Assembly: GCA_001970955.1 (NCBI GenBank)
Contig: MPUH01000016.1
Span: forward strand, 103,597 to 167,596
Direction: 5' to 3'
Length of the DNA: 64,000 nt
Origin: Stentor coeruleus
Taxonomy: Eukaryota > Ciliophora > Heterotrichea > Heterotrichida > Stentoridae
Within the stretch, counting starts at the first letter, position 1. Every line of letters begins with the position of its first letter. The notes beneath the pieces were generated by a model. The model was given only the letters and a program-made list of their open reading frames with translations. It made no database searches and was not told where the DNA came from. The translations under genes were made by a program, and so were the position numbers. Positions 39,990 through 50,730 of the stretch are shown here, one piece after another.

Positions 39990-40976
39990 ATGCAGGCTAA
40001 AGAAGATAACTACCCGCGCATAACCAACCAGTTCTTAAAAAAACTTCTAAGCAGCGACATTCGTATGTATTACAGCACCCGATATCTTAACGATAAACTT
40101 TATCTTCACTACAAAGGCTTCCGTAAGATCGAGAACATGGAAGAATTCACAGGACTCAAAGTTCTTTATATCGAAGGAAATGCCTTAGAAAAAATCGAAG
40201 GTTTAGACAAATGCACAGATCTCCGTTGTCTTTACATCCAAGAAAACTGCATAAAAACCATAACAGGCCTAGAATCTTTAACTAGCCTCCATTCTCTTAA
40301 CATCAGTGATAATATGCTTGAGTCTATAGAAGGTCTAGAAAATCTTGAAAAACTAGAAACTTTATTAATGCAAAGAAATAATATAGGGAAAAAAGGTGTA
40401 GAAGATGTTATTGGTGTACTTAAAGCTGAAAATATAACTGTACTTGATATAAGCCATAATAGAATTGAAGAACCTAATGTGTTATATGATGTTATATTTA
40501 AAATGCCTAAACTCTCTGTACTTTATTTACAAGGTAATCCTGTATGTAAGAAAATCCAAAATTATAGAAAAGAACTTATTGTCAGATTACCAAATTTAAA
40601 GTTTTTAGATGATAGACCGGTTTTTCCTGAAGATAGAAGGTTTGCTGAAGCATTTGCCCGTGGGGGGATACAAGAGGAACGTGAAGAGAGGAAAAGGTGG
40701 AATCAAGAAAAAGAAGATGAGAGGAAAAGAAACCATGAAGCTTTTAGAGAAATGATTGAAAAAAGTAGGAAAGAAAGAGAGGAAAGAAAAAATGAAGAAA
40801 TAAAAAGTAATGAAAGTACACAAGGTAGTGCACCTGAAGGGTCTAATGGATCGCAAGTGTGGAGCTCGTCAACTGATGGGGAAGTTGAGACTCCTGAATG
40901 CCCAACTCCAAATAGTATGGATATTATTTTGCCAGAAGAAGAGATTAAGAGGATTAATTATGATGATGTTGAGTGA
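39990..40976 (+). CDS. DNAAF1: DNAAF1/LRRC50 (ODA7), dynein arm assembly factor
   Basis: 328 aa. The start [20 protein letters not shown] is the typical N-cap of LRRC50. Five to six SDS22-like LRRs of 22 residues follow (about 45-180; repeats of LxxLYIxxNxLExIEGLxxL). The LRR cap then reads [20 protein letters not shown] followed by [16 protein letters not shown], a DNAAF1 signature. A Glu/Arg/Lys-rich helix (215-270) and an acidic Ser-rich tail complete it. DNAAF1 is a cytoplasmic factor needed to preassemble outer and inner dynein arms. Vertebrate proteins are longer (about 725 aa); the conserved part is complete here. Confidence 0.93.
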   Translation: MQAKEDNYPRITNQFLKKLLSSDIRMYYSTRYLNDKLYLHYKGFRKIENMEEFTGLKVLYIEGNALEKIEGLDKCTDLRCLYIQENCIKTITGLESLTSLHSLNISDNMLESIEGLENLEKLETLLMQRNNIGKKGVEDVIGVLKAENITVLDISHNRIEEPNVLYDVIFKMPKLSVLYLQGNPVCKKIQNYRKELIVRLPNLKFLDDRPVFPEDRRFAEAFARGGIQEEREERKRWNQEKEDERKRNHEAFREMIEKSRKEREERKNEEIKSNESTQGSAPEGSNGSQVWSSSTDGEVETPECPTPNSMDIILPEEEIKRINYDDVE

Positions 40977-41257
40977 TAACAAAAATCTATTCAAAATAAT
41001 GTTGTTAGTAAAAATATGAAAGTAATTTCGCTTCTGAAAACTATGTAAAATATTTAGATAAGTTAATTTAAACTAAGATAAAATATATGGTTTATTGTTA
41101 AATAAACATAAAATATTATATCACTTTATTATATCAAAATCTTTTATCATATAATTATATTATCATCCATTTTTTCGTAATCTTATATCATCTGATCTTT
41201 TATTCACTTTTTATATAAAAAAACTAAATTATATTTCTATCAATTAAGATTATAAAT

Positions 41258-41812
41258 ATGTTTGTTCAAAAAGCTGGACTTGTATATGCTATCTTTATAG
41301 CAATAGCAGGATATTTACAATACAAACTTATAGCTATTGCATATCTAACCACATGGAATATGAATTTACAAATATTAACGCTATTTGTATGCACTTTTAT
41401 CAAAAACAGATCTGAATTAAAGCGAAAACTTTTAATATTGAGCTGGACTTGTGGATGGACTGTTGTGATAATCTTTTGGGGATTCATTTTTCCTTTTACA
41501 GATTCATCTAAACTCCCTCCAACATATCAATATATATCAACTCATGGTGGGGTTCATATGTTTGTAGTTGTGTTATTTTTTAGAAATAAATTTGAGATTC
41601 AGGGCAAAGATATTCTTTTACCTCTTGGATTGTATACAGTTTATATGTTTGGTATGCTTCTTCCACTTAAAATTTTTGGAATTAAAATTTATCCTTTGAT
41701 ATTTGAAAAATTTTGGCCTACGATTATCGCTTTTATTATCATTTATGTGGCTAATTTGGGAATTTTTTGGATTGGATATGTAGCTAAGAAAAAATTCAAG
41801 AAGCAAGAGTAA
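41258..41812 (+). CDS. AIG1/ADTRP-like six-TM lipid hydrolase, single domain
   Basis: 184 aa, five to six TM helices. Motifs aligned by eye with AIG1 (FAR-17a/AIG1 family): YLTTWNMNLQ with T31 (AIG1 FLTF-I with catalytic Thr), FWGFIFPFTDSSKLPPTYQYISTHGGVH with H96 (AIG1 FW-I-YAYDRE-IYP...LNHG-M-H with catalytic His), and IKIYPLIFEKFWPTII (AIG1 VYPFLEHIGP). In mammals AIG1 and ADTRP are threonine-dependent membrane hydrolases of fatty-acid esters of hydroxy fatty acids. The residues expected for this are here, though activity is inferred. The next gene is a duplicated version of the same domain. Confidence 0.78.
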   Translation: MFVQKAGLVYAIFIAIAGYLQYKLIAIAYLTTWNMNLQILTLFVCTFIKNRSELKRKLLILSWTCGWTVVIIFWGFIFPFTDSSKLPPTYQYISTHGGVHMFVVVLFFRNKFEIQGKDILLPLGLYTVYMFGMLLPLKIFGIKIYPLIFEKFWPTIIAFIIIYVANLGIFWIGYVAKKKFKKQE

Positions 41813-42070
41813 GGTAAGAATAATAAACTTAACCATACTAAACACCAATATTAAATTTTTACAAATACTATCTTTTCTTACCAAATAATTTCAAAACTTT
41901 AAATTTCACATCTTTATCCAGCAAATTTAAACTCCAAAGCTTAATTACTCTTTAAATTCTTCTTAAAAAAAAAATCATTCTCCATATTACTCTTTATTTC
42001 ATTCAACTAAAATCTCCTACATCCTCCATCAGCCCTGGAAGCTTACTGTATTTTATTTGCAAATAAAAAT

Positions 42071-43201
42071 ATGTCAATTGAAGAATTCGGACTTTTATAT
42101 ACAGCACTTGTATATCTCAACACATGGCGCATATACGGATTTAATCTCTATGCTTACTTTACAACTTGGGTTCTAACTCTGCATTTTATAACAATGATTC
42201 GAATTGTTCACTACAAATGCAAAACCGAACTTGATAGAAAACTTCTAATAACAAGCTGGATTCTTGGATGGATCGTAGTTGTTATGTTTTGGTTTTACAT
42301 ATTTCCACTAGTAGACCATTCTAAACTTCCACCTCCATTGCATTATGTATCCACACATGGAGGGGTTCATATTTTTATAGTAGTCCTCTTTATAAAAACT
42401 GATTTCTCTGTATATATTTATGATTATATGTGGTCTATCTACTATAGTTCAATTTATTTATTACTTGTTTTATGGCCCTTAAAATATTTTGGGGTAACGA
42501 TTTACCCTATTATTCTTGAACAAATAATCCCAACTTTAGTTATTTTCATTACAAATGATATGATGATAATGCTTGCATTTTATGTTGGAGCCGCTGTAAA
42601 AGAAAAAACTAGTGATTTTATTATTTCATATTTTAATAAAGTAAAAGTTGCGATACCTGGACTTGTATTTGGATTTGCTTGTTTAATTTGGTTTCCACTA
42701 CAAAAGTTTAGTTTGAGATTTATGATATCTTTTACAACTTGGTGCTTAATTCTTCATATATTAATACTTTTTTTTATTGTTATTGGGAAAAAAGATTCTA
42801 GATTTGTTCGTGTGCTTTTACTTATTGGTTGGCCTGTAGGTTGGGTTGTTACGATTATGTTTTGGGTTTATATATTTCCTTTTGTTGATAAGTCGGTATT
42901 ACCTCCATCATGGCAATATATAGGATGTCATGGGGGGATAAATTTGATTATTTCTTATGAATTTATCACAAGTTCAATCCAAGCAAATATTTATGATTTT
43001 AAGTATTCGGTTTGCTTTTGCTTGGTTTATTTGGTTCTTTTTGCTATTCCTTTGAGGTTTTTTGGAATTATTATATACCCAATGATGTTAGAACAGGCTA
43101 TTCCGACGGTGTTGATTTTTATAGCGACTTTTATTGTACTTGTTGGAAGCTTCTTTGTTGGGGTACGTTTGTTGTCTCGTAATAAAGTTAAAAATAGTTA
43201 G
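42071..43201 (+). CDS. AIG1/ADTRP-like protein with two fused hydrolase domains
   Basis: 376 aa with 10-12 TM helices, made of two copies of the domain of the gene before it. Copy A (1-180) has AYFTTWVLTLHF and HYVSTHGGVHIF; copy B (190-370) has ISFTTWCLILHI and QYIGCHGGINLI. Each has the putative catalytic Thr and His, the FPLVDHSKLPP or FPFVDKSVLPP loop and an IYPxxLEQxIPT segment. The pair therefore arose by tandem duplication plus fusion, with the single-domain gene 258 bp upstream as likely relative. I know of no name for a tandem form. Both copies look potentially active. Confidence 0.78.
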   Translation: MSIEEFGLLYTALVYLNTWRIYGFNLYAYFTTWVLTLHFITMIRIVHYKCKTELDRKLLITSWILGWIVVVMFWFYIFPLVDHSKLPPPLHYVSTHGGVHIFIVVLFIKTDFSVYIYDYMWSIYYSSIYLLLVLWPLKYFGVTIYPIILEQIIPTLVIFITNDMMIMLAFYVGAAVKEKTSDFIISYFNKVKVAIPGLVFGFACLIWFPLQKFSLRFMISFTTWCLILHILILFFIVIGKKDSRFVRVLLLIGWPVGWVVTIMFWVYIFPFVDKSVLPPSWQYIGCHGGINLIISYEFITSSIQANIYDFKYSVCFCLVYLVLFAIPLRFFGIIIYPMMLEQAIPTVLIFIATFIVLVGSFFVGVRLLSRNKVKNS

Positions 43202-43427
43202 GTAATTTGTGCTTTAAGTTTGATGTGGAAATATAGTTAGGGTGGAATTATGAAAAAATAGGGTTGATTAATTGTGATTTTTTTAATGGAATTTCTTTAG
43301 CATAAATTTATATTTGGTTTTAATAACATTTAGTATATATATATATTTATATTTTTATGGATAATTAGTTTAAGTTTACTAAAGAAAATATACTCAAAGA
43401 TAGAATAAGCTTATATATATTTTATAG

Positions 43428-43955
43428 TTAAAGCATAAGACTTGCATTTTGAATACTTTTCAAAAACTTATCCATTTTTCTCTTAAACTCAACGCTAGTA
43501 TCTCTAAGTGCACTGCTACTATCAATAGATTTTTTCTTATTTTCACGTTCAAGCTTAAAAGATCGAGATCTTGATTTAAGAAAATTAGGAATAGGAGGTT
43601 TGATATAATTCAATGGAGTTTTGCTTGTAGGCGGAAGTAACGATATAACAGGGATTATAAGATTTCTAGCTTCAAATGTAGGTGTTTCTATTTTAGGTAT
43701 AGGAATAGGTGTAGGTGTTTTATTAAAAATCCTTGCTGATCTTGGGGGTTTGGTTATAATGTTTATAGCTTTAGATTTATGAACTTTAGGTAGAAGATTT
43801 TGTATTTTTCTTAATGGTTTTTTAAGAACCCAAGGATCGATATCTGAATTTGAGATTGGATTTGGGTTAAGATTTTCTTTTCGACTCTCTTCAAGAAGTG
43901 TTTTTATAGCTTCTCGCTCAGATATTTTAGATTTTTGCATCATATTTGAATCCAT
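43428..43955 (-). CDS. disordered Pro/Lys-rich protein, unknown
   Basis: 175 aa, rich in Pro, Lys, Ser and Ile, with short KPP/KPPIP motifs (KPPRSARIFNKTPTPIPIPK) and a basic patch RSRSFKLERENKKKS near 135-150. A short helix ends the protein (FKRKMDKFLKSIQNA). No domain recognised. Convergent with the AIG1 gene (226 bp). A regulatory or scaffold role could be guessed but not supported. Confidence 0.65.
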   Translation of the reverse strand: MDSNMMQKSKISEREAIKTLLEESRKENLNPNPISNSDIDPWVLKKPLRKIQNLLPKVHKSKAINIITKPPRSARIFNKTPTPIPIPKIETPTFEARNLIIPVISLLPPTSKTPLNYIKPPIPNFLKSRSRSFKLERENKKKSIDSSSALRDTSVEFKRKMDKFLKSIQNASLML

Positions 43956-44049
43956 TTTTAAAAATCAATCTTCTCAAACTTCATGTTGTATAAGATATTA
44001 AAATTTATGATAAAAAATATGATAAGGGTAAAATTAACTATTATTTATT

Positions 44050-45330
44050 CTAAGTAATTTTCATTTGAATTATAAGAGAGCATACTGCATGTGAATAACC
44101 AATAGATCTACTACAGACTACACAATATTTATGATTTGATGGATCTGTTAAACATGTAAAATAATAACCTTTCAGATTTCCATAAGAAATTGTATTATTG
44201 CTTAGACAAAAAAGACAAGGTAGTTCATTTGGAGAATTTTTTTCTGATTTTTCTTGAATGCAAGAATTATTATGCTTAAAACATTTACAATAACTGCATC
44301 TATAAAATTGGCAATTTACACAGCCTTCATTATTTATCATTTTATTACATTTGACGCATCTACATAAATATTACGGATATTGATAAGCCCAAAGTAATTG
44401 TGAACTGATTTCATAACAATTATTGCAAATATATTTATCAAAAACATACTTAGAAGATTTCATTCTTCTTTCACATTTAAAACAAATTTGTTGTTCTACT
44501 ACTACTGTTTTAGGTTTAATTTCTTCAAAAAGTTCACTAAAAGATATTCTTTGATCTTTATTAAAAGCAAGCATTTTAGACAAAATATTTTTCAAACTCG
44601 GATATCTTTCTAGTTCATTTATCCTATTTTGAGTTTTTATTTCAAGATCTCCCATTTGTAATAAATCAGTACATTCCCTAAGTGAAGCCATATATAAAAA
44701 AGTTAGCCCCAAAGAGTAAACATCAGACTTAAAAGGATCATGACTAAAATTATACAAAGTATTACCCATCAAGTGATCTGAATAAGCTTTTCTTACTTCA
44801 GGACTAAGATATAAAGGAGTTCCAGCAATTGTCTCTGAGATATTCTTTATTTTTTCTTTCGCACTTCCAAGGTCTCCAACAATAAGCCTTTTTCCAAAAT
44901 CTGACACAAAAATATTTTCAGGTTTAATGTCTCTATGGGCAACTTTTCTTGTTTCAAGTAAAGCAAAAGTTTCAACCAACAAAAGTAAATGATTTAAAAG
45001 TTCACCTTCACTCCAATAATTATTTGGTAATCTTGATCTAATTAACTTCTTTAAATCACCTTCTTCATAGTATTCCATAATAACTCTTACGAAATATCTA
45101 TTATTTGATTGAGAGAGGTCAGCTTTATATATTTTCACAATATTCGGTATATCTTTAAAGCGCATCATGTTAAAAGACTCTTGAAGAATCTCATTTGCCG
45201 CCTCTATTGAATCACAAAAAAGGACTTTGATACAGATAGGACTATTGTTTGGTTTGTAAATACCTTTATAGATTTCAACTGAATCACCTCTTTTATATAT
45301 CAAACTTTGGTATTCGACATCGTCAGCCAT
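44050..45330 (-). CDS. Ser/Thr protein kinase with C-terminal Cys-rich domain; 1 intron
   Basis: The exons are 45330-44375 and 44359-44050, joined over a 15-nt intron at 44374-44360 (GTAATATTTATGTAG), giving 421 aa. Kinase features: ATP lysine K35 in CIKVLF, AHRDIKPENIFV (about 130-140), DLG in place of DFG (about 151), and GTPLYLSPEV. From about 290 a Cys-rich tail has repeated C-x2-C pairs (CFKCERRMKS, ICNNC, CVKCNK, CVNC, CSYCKC, CLFC, CVVC) and several His, probably binding several zinc ions. No known zinc-finger class fits. The intron lies in this tail and its first exon alone looks like a complete kinase. The target is unknown. A Tetrahymena-style NEK or other family cannot be assigned. 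Confidence 0.85.
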
Positions 45331-45676
45331 TATCTATATTATAATTAGGTCTCATATTAAGTAAGATTGATATTAATAAAAAATTAGATTTATGATATGT
45401 ATTGTATTGCTAATTATATAGTAAATAATGAATTTAGATTAAAGATGAAAGAAAAGTTTAAAGGATTATGAAAATCTTCGGTATTTTAGGTTTTGAAATA
45501 GTAGGACAGAAATTATAGACTTTGATTGTAAATGGAAAACATATAAAGATATTACTAATATATTGAAATAAAAAAAAGTTTGAAGTTGTGTAAGAAGAAA
45601 ATTAGTTTTGGGAGCATATCAAATGAATATATTTATGATATAGTACTTAGAAATTATATTAAGGCCAAATTCTATG
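45331..45676. other. intergenic region
   Basis: A/T-rich gap between two reverse-strand genes. I see no frame, repeat or RNA. Confidence 0.4.
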
Positions 45677-47569
45677 CTAACCATCATAATTTTTTGAGTT
45701 TATACTAATATCTCCAATTATATTCCGATCCACAGACCTATCTATCATATAATCCTGTTCTTTCTCTTCTAATACAAGATATACTTTTTCATCCTGGACT
45801 ATCGATTCTCCTTTTGAATCACTCACAGCATCTTCATGGATAATTTCTTTACATTTTGTTGTTTCATTACCTTTTTGCTGTTCATTACAAGATTCATAAA
45901 ACTCCTGACTATGATCTTGACTTGAAAATGATTTTTTTATTTTATCTTCTTTTGTGACTACATAGTTATCTTTTTCAAAAAAGTCATCCCGTTTGTTATC
46001 AAATCGATTTTTTTTGAACAGAGGAATTTTTTCAGGTTTAGATTGTTTTTTTTTCTCTTCGTTAATTTTTTTGTTAATATAATTTTCAAGGTCCTCTTTG
46101 CTTTTACTAGCTTTTTTTATTTCAGGATCAAAACGAAATGGGATTATAGTAGCAATATAAGCTGCTACTTCAAGTCTTAAATTTTTATAATTAGATACTC
46201 GTGTATCAGGATTTTTTTCTGTCAGATCTAGTGCAGAAATTGCAATTGCTTTGCCAACATCTTCGTATATTTTAACAGTATATTTTGGAGGTCCATAAGA
46301 ATACAGACTACATTCATTATCAGTAACTTCATCTTCTGGAGAAATTATTGTATTTATAGTTTTTCCTGTATTATAATTGCATTCTAATGTGTAACAGTGA
46401 ACTATTTTAGTTTGTTTATAAAATGCAACTCTTCCACTACCTTCTTTAGAAAGCCCATCCCGTTTATCACTTGTTTTCATGTTTGATTCTGTAAAGTTAG
46501 ACCCTAAAAAATCAAAGTTTATACAATTTATTGACATTATCTTAGGAAATAAGCAATTTTCTATTTGTTCATTGAATTCTAAATGATTACCATAAACAAA
46601 ACACCCTTTTTTTGATGCATGGGCATGAAGGTCTACATATAAAAACACTTCATTTACACTTTGATAATAATTAAAAAGTTCTTTTGCCGCATAAATTGTA
46701 GGGTGCTCAATAACACTAGGAGAAGTATAAAACCTATTCAAATTAGCTCCATTTGTATCTGTCCTATAATATCCTCTAAAAACTCCATCAGGGTTTAAAA
46801 TTGGGATTATTTTGAATACAAACATATCTCTTAAAATAATTGCTCTGCAATCATTACTAACAATAAATTTTAAAAATCCATTCATAACATGCGAACTTGG
46901 TATTTCACCAGGATGGACTCGTGCTGATATAAAAATCACTTTTTTCCCTAAAAATTCAGCACATCTAGACTACAATGGAAATAAAGCCACTAGAATTAAT
47001 TCTTGACTTTCTTGAATACCAACAAAACTAGATATTGTTAGTATATGACAAGGACGTTTATCAAGTGAATTAATCATATTTTCAACATAAAAATATATTG
47101 TAGTTGAATCACAGTTAAATTTTAGTTCTTTTATAAATTCTAGGTTTTGTGAATAACTCCATGGATATGTAAAAGCAAAATAAGTACAAGACTCAGTAAA
47201 ATTGTGCTCGAAAGTAATTTCATAGTTTTTATTATTTTTTGCTGTTTGGATTTCACATTCTAGACGATCCCAATCTTTGTTTTCAGTTCGATAAACAGGC
47301 TTCATTCCGTCTTTGAATAATTTATTCTGTATGTTTAAGTTTTTGATTGTAAATTTTATTGGAGCTATGGTATTTGTTGTAACTTTGAAATGAAACCAGG
47401 TTCGAAATGTATTTTCACCGCTACAGTCTATACCATCAGGACCGGTCCAGAGGAAAACCCATTTGTCTTCGTATATTTCAGCATTGGCGATGTTCCCAGA
47501 ATCAAAATCACTTGATATTTCAAGATCATCGAATTTGAAAACTCTATGTTGTGGAATAGGTAATTCCAT
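45677..47569 (-). CDS. AGBL5: CCP5/AGBL5-like tubulin carboxypeptidase with one in-frame TAG
   Basis: The frame from ATG at 47569 to 45677 is continuous apart from one TAG at 46972-46970. The N-terminal half holds the CCP-type beta-domain (residues 1-195). After the stop the same frame reads the M14 carboxypeptidase: SARVHPGE (zinc His and Glu), FKIIPILNPDGVFRGYYRTDTNGANLNR, DLHAHASKKGCFVYGN with the third ligand, and CYTLECNYN with the catalytic Glu. This follows human CCP5 closely. A charged, Lys/Glu-rich tail (about 470-630) follows. CCP5 trims branch-point glutamates of polyglutamylated tubulin. No 15-nt intron can remove the stop; it may be a sequencing error, a pseudogene-making change, or read-through. 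Confidence 0.82.
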
Positions 47570-47589
47570 GTTTTATTTTATTATTTCAT

Positions 47590-47869
47590 TTAAAGTTCAT
47601 GTATGCGAAGACGAGATACACCTAATCGAAAACTGCACGGGATACAAAGACGAAAGAAAAACTCTAAAAAAAGAACTCAAAAAAATACAGAAAATCAACT
47701 TAAAGACTTAAAATTACATGAAATAGTGCTCTACAGCACAAAATTTGAAAAAATCATTAAAGAAAAACTACCAAAAAAAGCAAAAAACATTGACAACTTA
47801 ATCAAAAACTTTATAGAAAGCATTTACACAACAAGAAAACGAACTACAAAAAAGGAACTTGGTCCCTAA
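47590..47869 (+). pseudogene. reverse-transcriptase tail remnant (non-LTR type)
   Basis: In frame 0, from about 47590, the sequence reads a Cys-Glu-Asp-Glu-Ile-His-Leu-Ile-Glu-Asn-Cys unit, then GYKDERKTLKKELKK, up to a TAA at 47711. This matches the tail of non-LTR reverse transcriptases (E-x-x-H-L-x-x-C-x-x-Y-x-x-x-R). About one base later another frame (47603-47869) continues with LHEIVLYSTKFEKIIKEKL and NFIESIYTTRKR. The two join by a single frameshift near 47690-47705, so the element is dead. It begins 20 bp upstream of the CCP5 start and ends near a small GTCCC...GGGAC hairpin at 47862-47877. Confidence 0.5.
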
Positions 47870-48657
47870 TCGGGGGACGATTTATTAATCTAATCTAATA
47901 AAGAAGGAATTAATACAAAAAAAAAATATACTATAACCTTTTCAACTTTGTTAGTAATTCCATATGCAAACTGGACTATGATTAATTTACTATCTGAACT
48001 AAAATTAATTGTATCAATTATTTTAGTATCAATAGTTAGTAAATAGTATTCAAAAGCTTAGTCTTTATTGAATCTTATGCACCAATCAACTATGGAAAAT
48101 AAAAACTGAGATTAATTTTATCAAGGTCTTCTAAAGAGATTGCATTGATGAAAATCAAATTGTGTAGATTATTTCATCTCAACAAAAATACTATGATAAA
48201 TATTATTTTCAGATAAACTAGTGAGATATTTACTTTCTTGACTAAAACTTATATTATTAAAATTACTTCTATGATAAAATAATGCATACTCTTCTATTTT
48301 TCATGACAAAATTTTATATTTTATGTAATATTCGAAATGTTAAACTTCATTAGATTTCATAATAATATTGATTAATCATCTCTAACAAAATAACTACTCC
48401 ACTTCATAGTTATTAATCAATAACACAAAATTTAATCATAATCTTAAACAAAGTTTTATCAGGACATAATTTTTTCATAACGCATTATCTTCCAGTCTGA
48501 AACTCACTTAATCTTATACTTTTTTTTCAAAATCCACTCCTGTTCGTAATATTCCTCAAGTTCCAAAATTTAATTTTCTCCATACATATTCCTAGCTCAT
48601 ATCACCAAATAATTCCTCAAAAAATTACTACTTTGCAAGATATTAAGCATTCTATGT
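47870..48657 (-). pseudogene. intergenic stretch with decayed WD40-like repeats
   Basis: On the reverse strand, near 48275-48140, a frame reads EEYALFYHRSNFNNISFSQE then SKYLTSLSENNIYHSIFVEMK, and near 48020-47930 another reads TKIIDTINFSSDSKLIIVQF. Both have the H...V/I-x-x-I-x-FS-x-x-SKYL-x-S-x-S pattern of WD40 repeats, about 120 bp per repeat. Stops (TAA, TGA) interrupt the regions between them. This looks like a fossil WD-repeat gene, but nothing else in the stretch is open. Alternatively, low-complexity A/T sequence mimics repeats. Confidence 0.35.
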
Positions 48658-49638
48658 TTAACTGGTATTTTTTTTTAATCCTTTACCTGAAGGTGGTGTA
48701 TACGGCCTAGCATTATTATTCCCCTGGCCTGGATTTTTTTTCTCAGTTGGCTTGAGTATCTGGAAACTGCACATCAAGCTTTCATCAACGCTCATCATCG
48801 CCCCTGAATTGTCGAATTCCCCACAGTAATTCGGTGCAGAAAACACAGTAACCAGCTGTCTCTTAGCAAAAAACTCATATCCATCTTCAACAACCTGATG
48901 TGCCCTACATATCAAATCCAAATCATGCTTCCTCAAAAAATTCGAAACTATTTCGCCACCAAAAGTAAATGAAACTCCTCTATCATTATCCCCCCAGCCT
49001 TGAACATCTGAATCAGGATCACTCCATAGTAGATCACACAAGAGTCCTGTATCAGGAACATCTACTGGTCTCATAATCCTTCTTATCTGTTCCATGTTTG
49101 ATAATTCTGGGCTTAGTCCTCCGTGCATACAGAAAATTTTATCATCGATAATCGCAGCAATCGGTAAGCAGTTGAAGCAGTCAGTGAAGGTTTTCCAAAG
49201 TTTGATACTGTATCTACGCTTGCATTCATCGTAAAAACCGTAAATTCTGTTGATTGAAGCACATTCATGATTGCCTCTGAGTAAGAAAAAGTTCTCTGGG
49301 TATTTGACTTTGTAAGCTAGAAGAAGGCAAACGGTTTCTAAGCTTTGCTTCCCACGATCTACATAGTCACCTAGAAACAGATAGTTGGACTCTGGAGGAA
49401 AGCCCCCATATTCGAACAGACGAAGCAAGTCGTAGTATTGTCCGTGAACATCACCACATATTTTTAGTGGAGCTTCTAACTCTAATAAGATTGGCTGACC
49501 CATAAAGATTTCTCGGGCTCTGGTGCATAAATTTTTTACTTCATTCTCAGATAAGTTCACTTGTCTTCCTGGTCTTGCTTGTTTAACTTCTAGCAGCTTG
49601 TCAAGGATAGAGTCTATGTCTAAGTCTTGAGTACCCAT
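48658..49638 (-). CDS. protein phosphatase 1 catalytic subunit
   Basis: 326 aa, no intron. All PPP metal and catalytic motifs are present in order: [101 protein letters not shown]. Residues around LLE[10 protein letters not shown] and VNRIYG separate PP1 from PP2A. The C-terminus reads [14 protein letters not shown], in line with the PP1 tail that carries a regulated Thr-Pro. PP1 dephosphorylates Ser/Thr with regulators that bind an RVxF pocket. Confidence 0.97.
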   Translation of the reverse strand: MGTQDLDIDSILDKLLEVKQARPGRQVNLSENEVKNLCTRAREIFMGQPILLELEAPLKICGDVHGQYYDLLRLFEYGGFPPESNYLFLGDYVDRGKQSLETVCLLLAYKVKYPENFFLLRGNHECASINRIYGFYDECKRRYSIKLWKTFTDCFNCLPIAAIIDDKIFCMHGGLSPELSNMEQIRRIMRPVDVPDTGLLCDLLWSDPDSDVQGWGDNDRGVSFTFGGEIVSNFLRKHDLDLICRAHQVVEDGYEFFAKRQLVTVFSAPNYCGEFDNSGAMMSVDESLMCSFQILKPTEKKNPGQGNNNARPYTPPSGKGLKKNTS

Positions 49639-50730
49639 TTATTTAAACCAATTAATCAAGTGAATATTTAAGTTTTAATCATCAGATAAAATGCAAATAG
49701 AAAGAAATTAAAAGAAATGAATAAATATTGCAGAAAAAGATAAGACTAGATTAAAAACAACTGAAATATCTGATTATTGAGAACTGATATTAAATTTATA
49801 AACAATTTTTAATGCATTTATCATAGCATTATAAGAAAATATAATCTTAAGATAAATTTAATAAAATATATTGAAGACATTGCAAAGGATCTAAATTTAA
49901 GTGGCATTAAACTGAGCACAATAAAGCTCTAAGAAAAAAGAAAATCAGGATAACCTTATAAAAATATCATAGAAAAGCAGAAACCAAGAAAAAAATGATT
50001 GCAGAGAGTTGATAGTTATGAGCGATAATTTCCCCAACATAACACACTAAAAATATTTAATAAATAGAATAATTTATTGAAATAACAAAGCTTTCTTTAT
50101 ATTTATTATTTAATAAACGCATTTAATTTAAATAAAAACTATTATGCAATAGAAAGCAATGATAGAAATTATAAATTCTTACCAAAGTTAGGATTTTATT
50201 GTTTTGGAAAGAAAAATAGTTTTTTGTTAAGTTTATAAAAATTACACTTTTATAAGCTATTAAAATATTAGGCATATTTTCATTTTGCATGTTGATGAAG
50301 GGCAAATACTCAAATCAGATTTGTTGTCTATAATGCCTGAGATTTTATGGATTTATTGTATAATTCTATACTTTTTTTAGTTGCTATCTCTTCTCAGCTA
50401 TTCTCTGATATTCATGTCTGAAATAAATAAACTCTATAATTTATTTTTCTTTATAAAAATAAAAGAATTGCCAGACTAACTAATAAACGGAAATATATTT
50501 ATTGTAAAACTGTATCTTGATTAATTGCCATCTTTATAAAATGCTTAAACTTTATCAATTAAACTAATTTAAATATAAACTAATTGTAGTTATTCTGTAC
50601 TATAACGTATATTATATCGAACTGTCTAATTAGCTTGAAAAAAATACTATAATGCATTAAACCAAGTAAACATAAATATAGTTTTCATGCTGATAAAATA
50701 AACTAGCTTAATAGCCTAATCTAAATTTTT
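49639..50730. other. 1.1-kb intergenic region
   Basis: A/T-rich, with scattered short frames only (for example a 60-codon reverse frame at 50123-50305, too hydrophobic and Asn/Phe-rich to count as a gene). I see no repeat, tRNA or snRNA. Confidence 0.45.

Noticed and set aside
44050-44340. Independent 96-aa Cys-rich protein
   Set aside because: A 15-nt intron joins it to the kinase, and the Met lies mid-domain.
46970-46972. Reassigned TAG codon as an explanation for the CCP5 break
   Set aside because: Many other genes in the window end in TAG with homology stopping there, for example the NLR-like and S10 genes, so TAG is a stop in this genome.
50123-50305. 60-codon reverse frame
   Set aside because: Short, Asn/Phe/Leu-rich A/T translation with no neighbours or motif.
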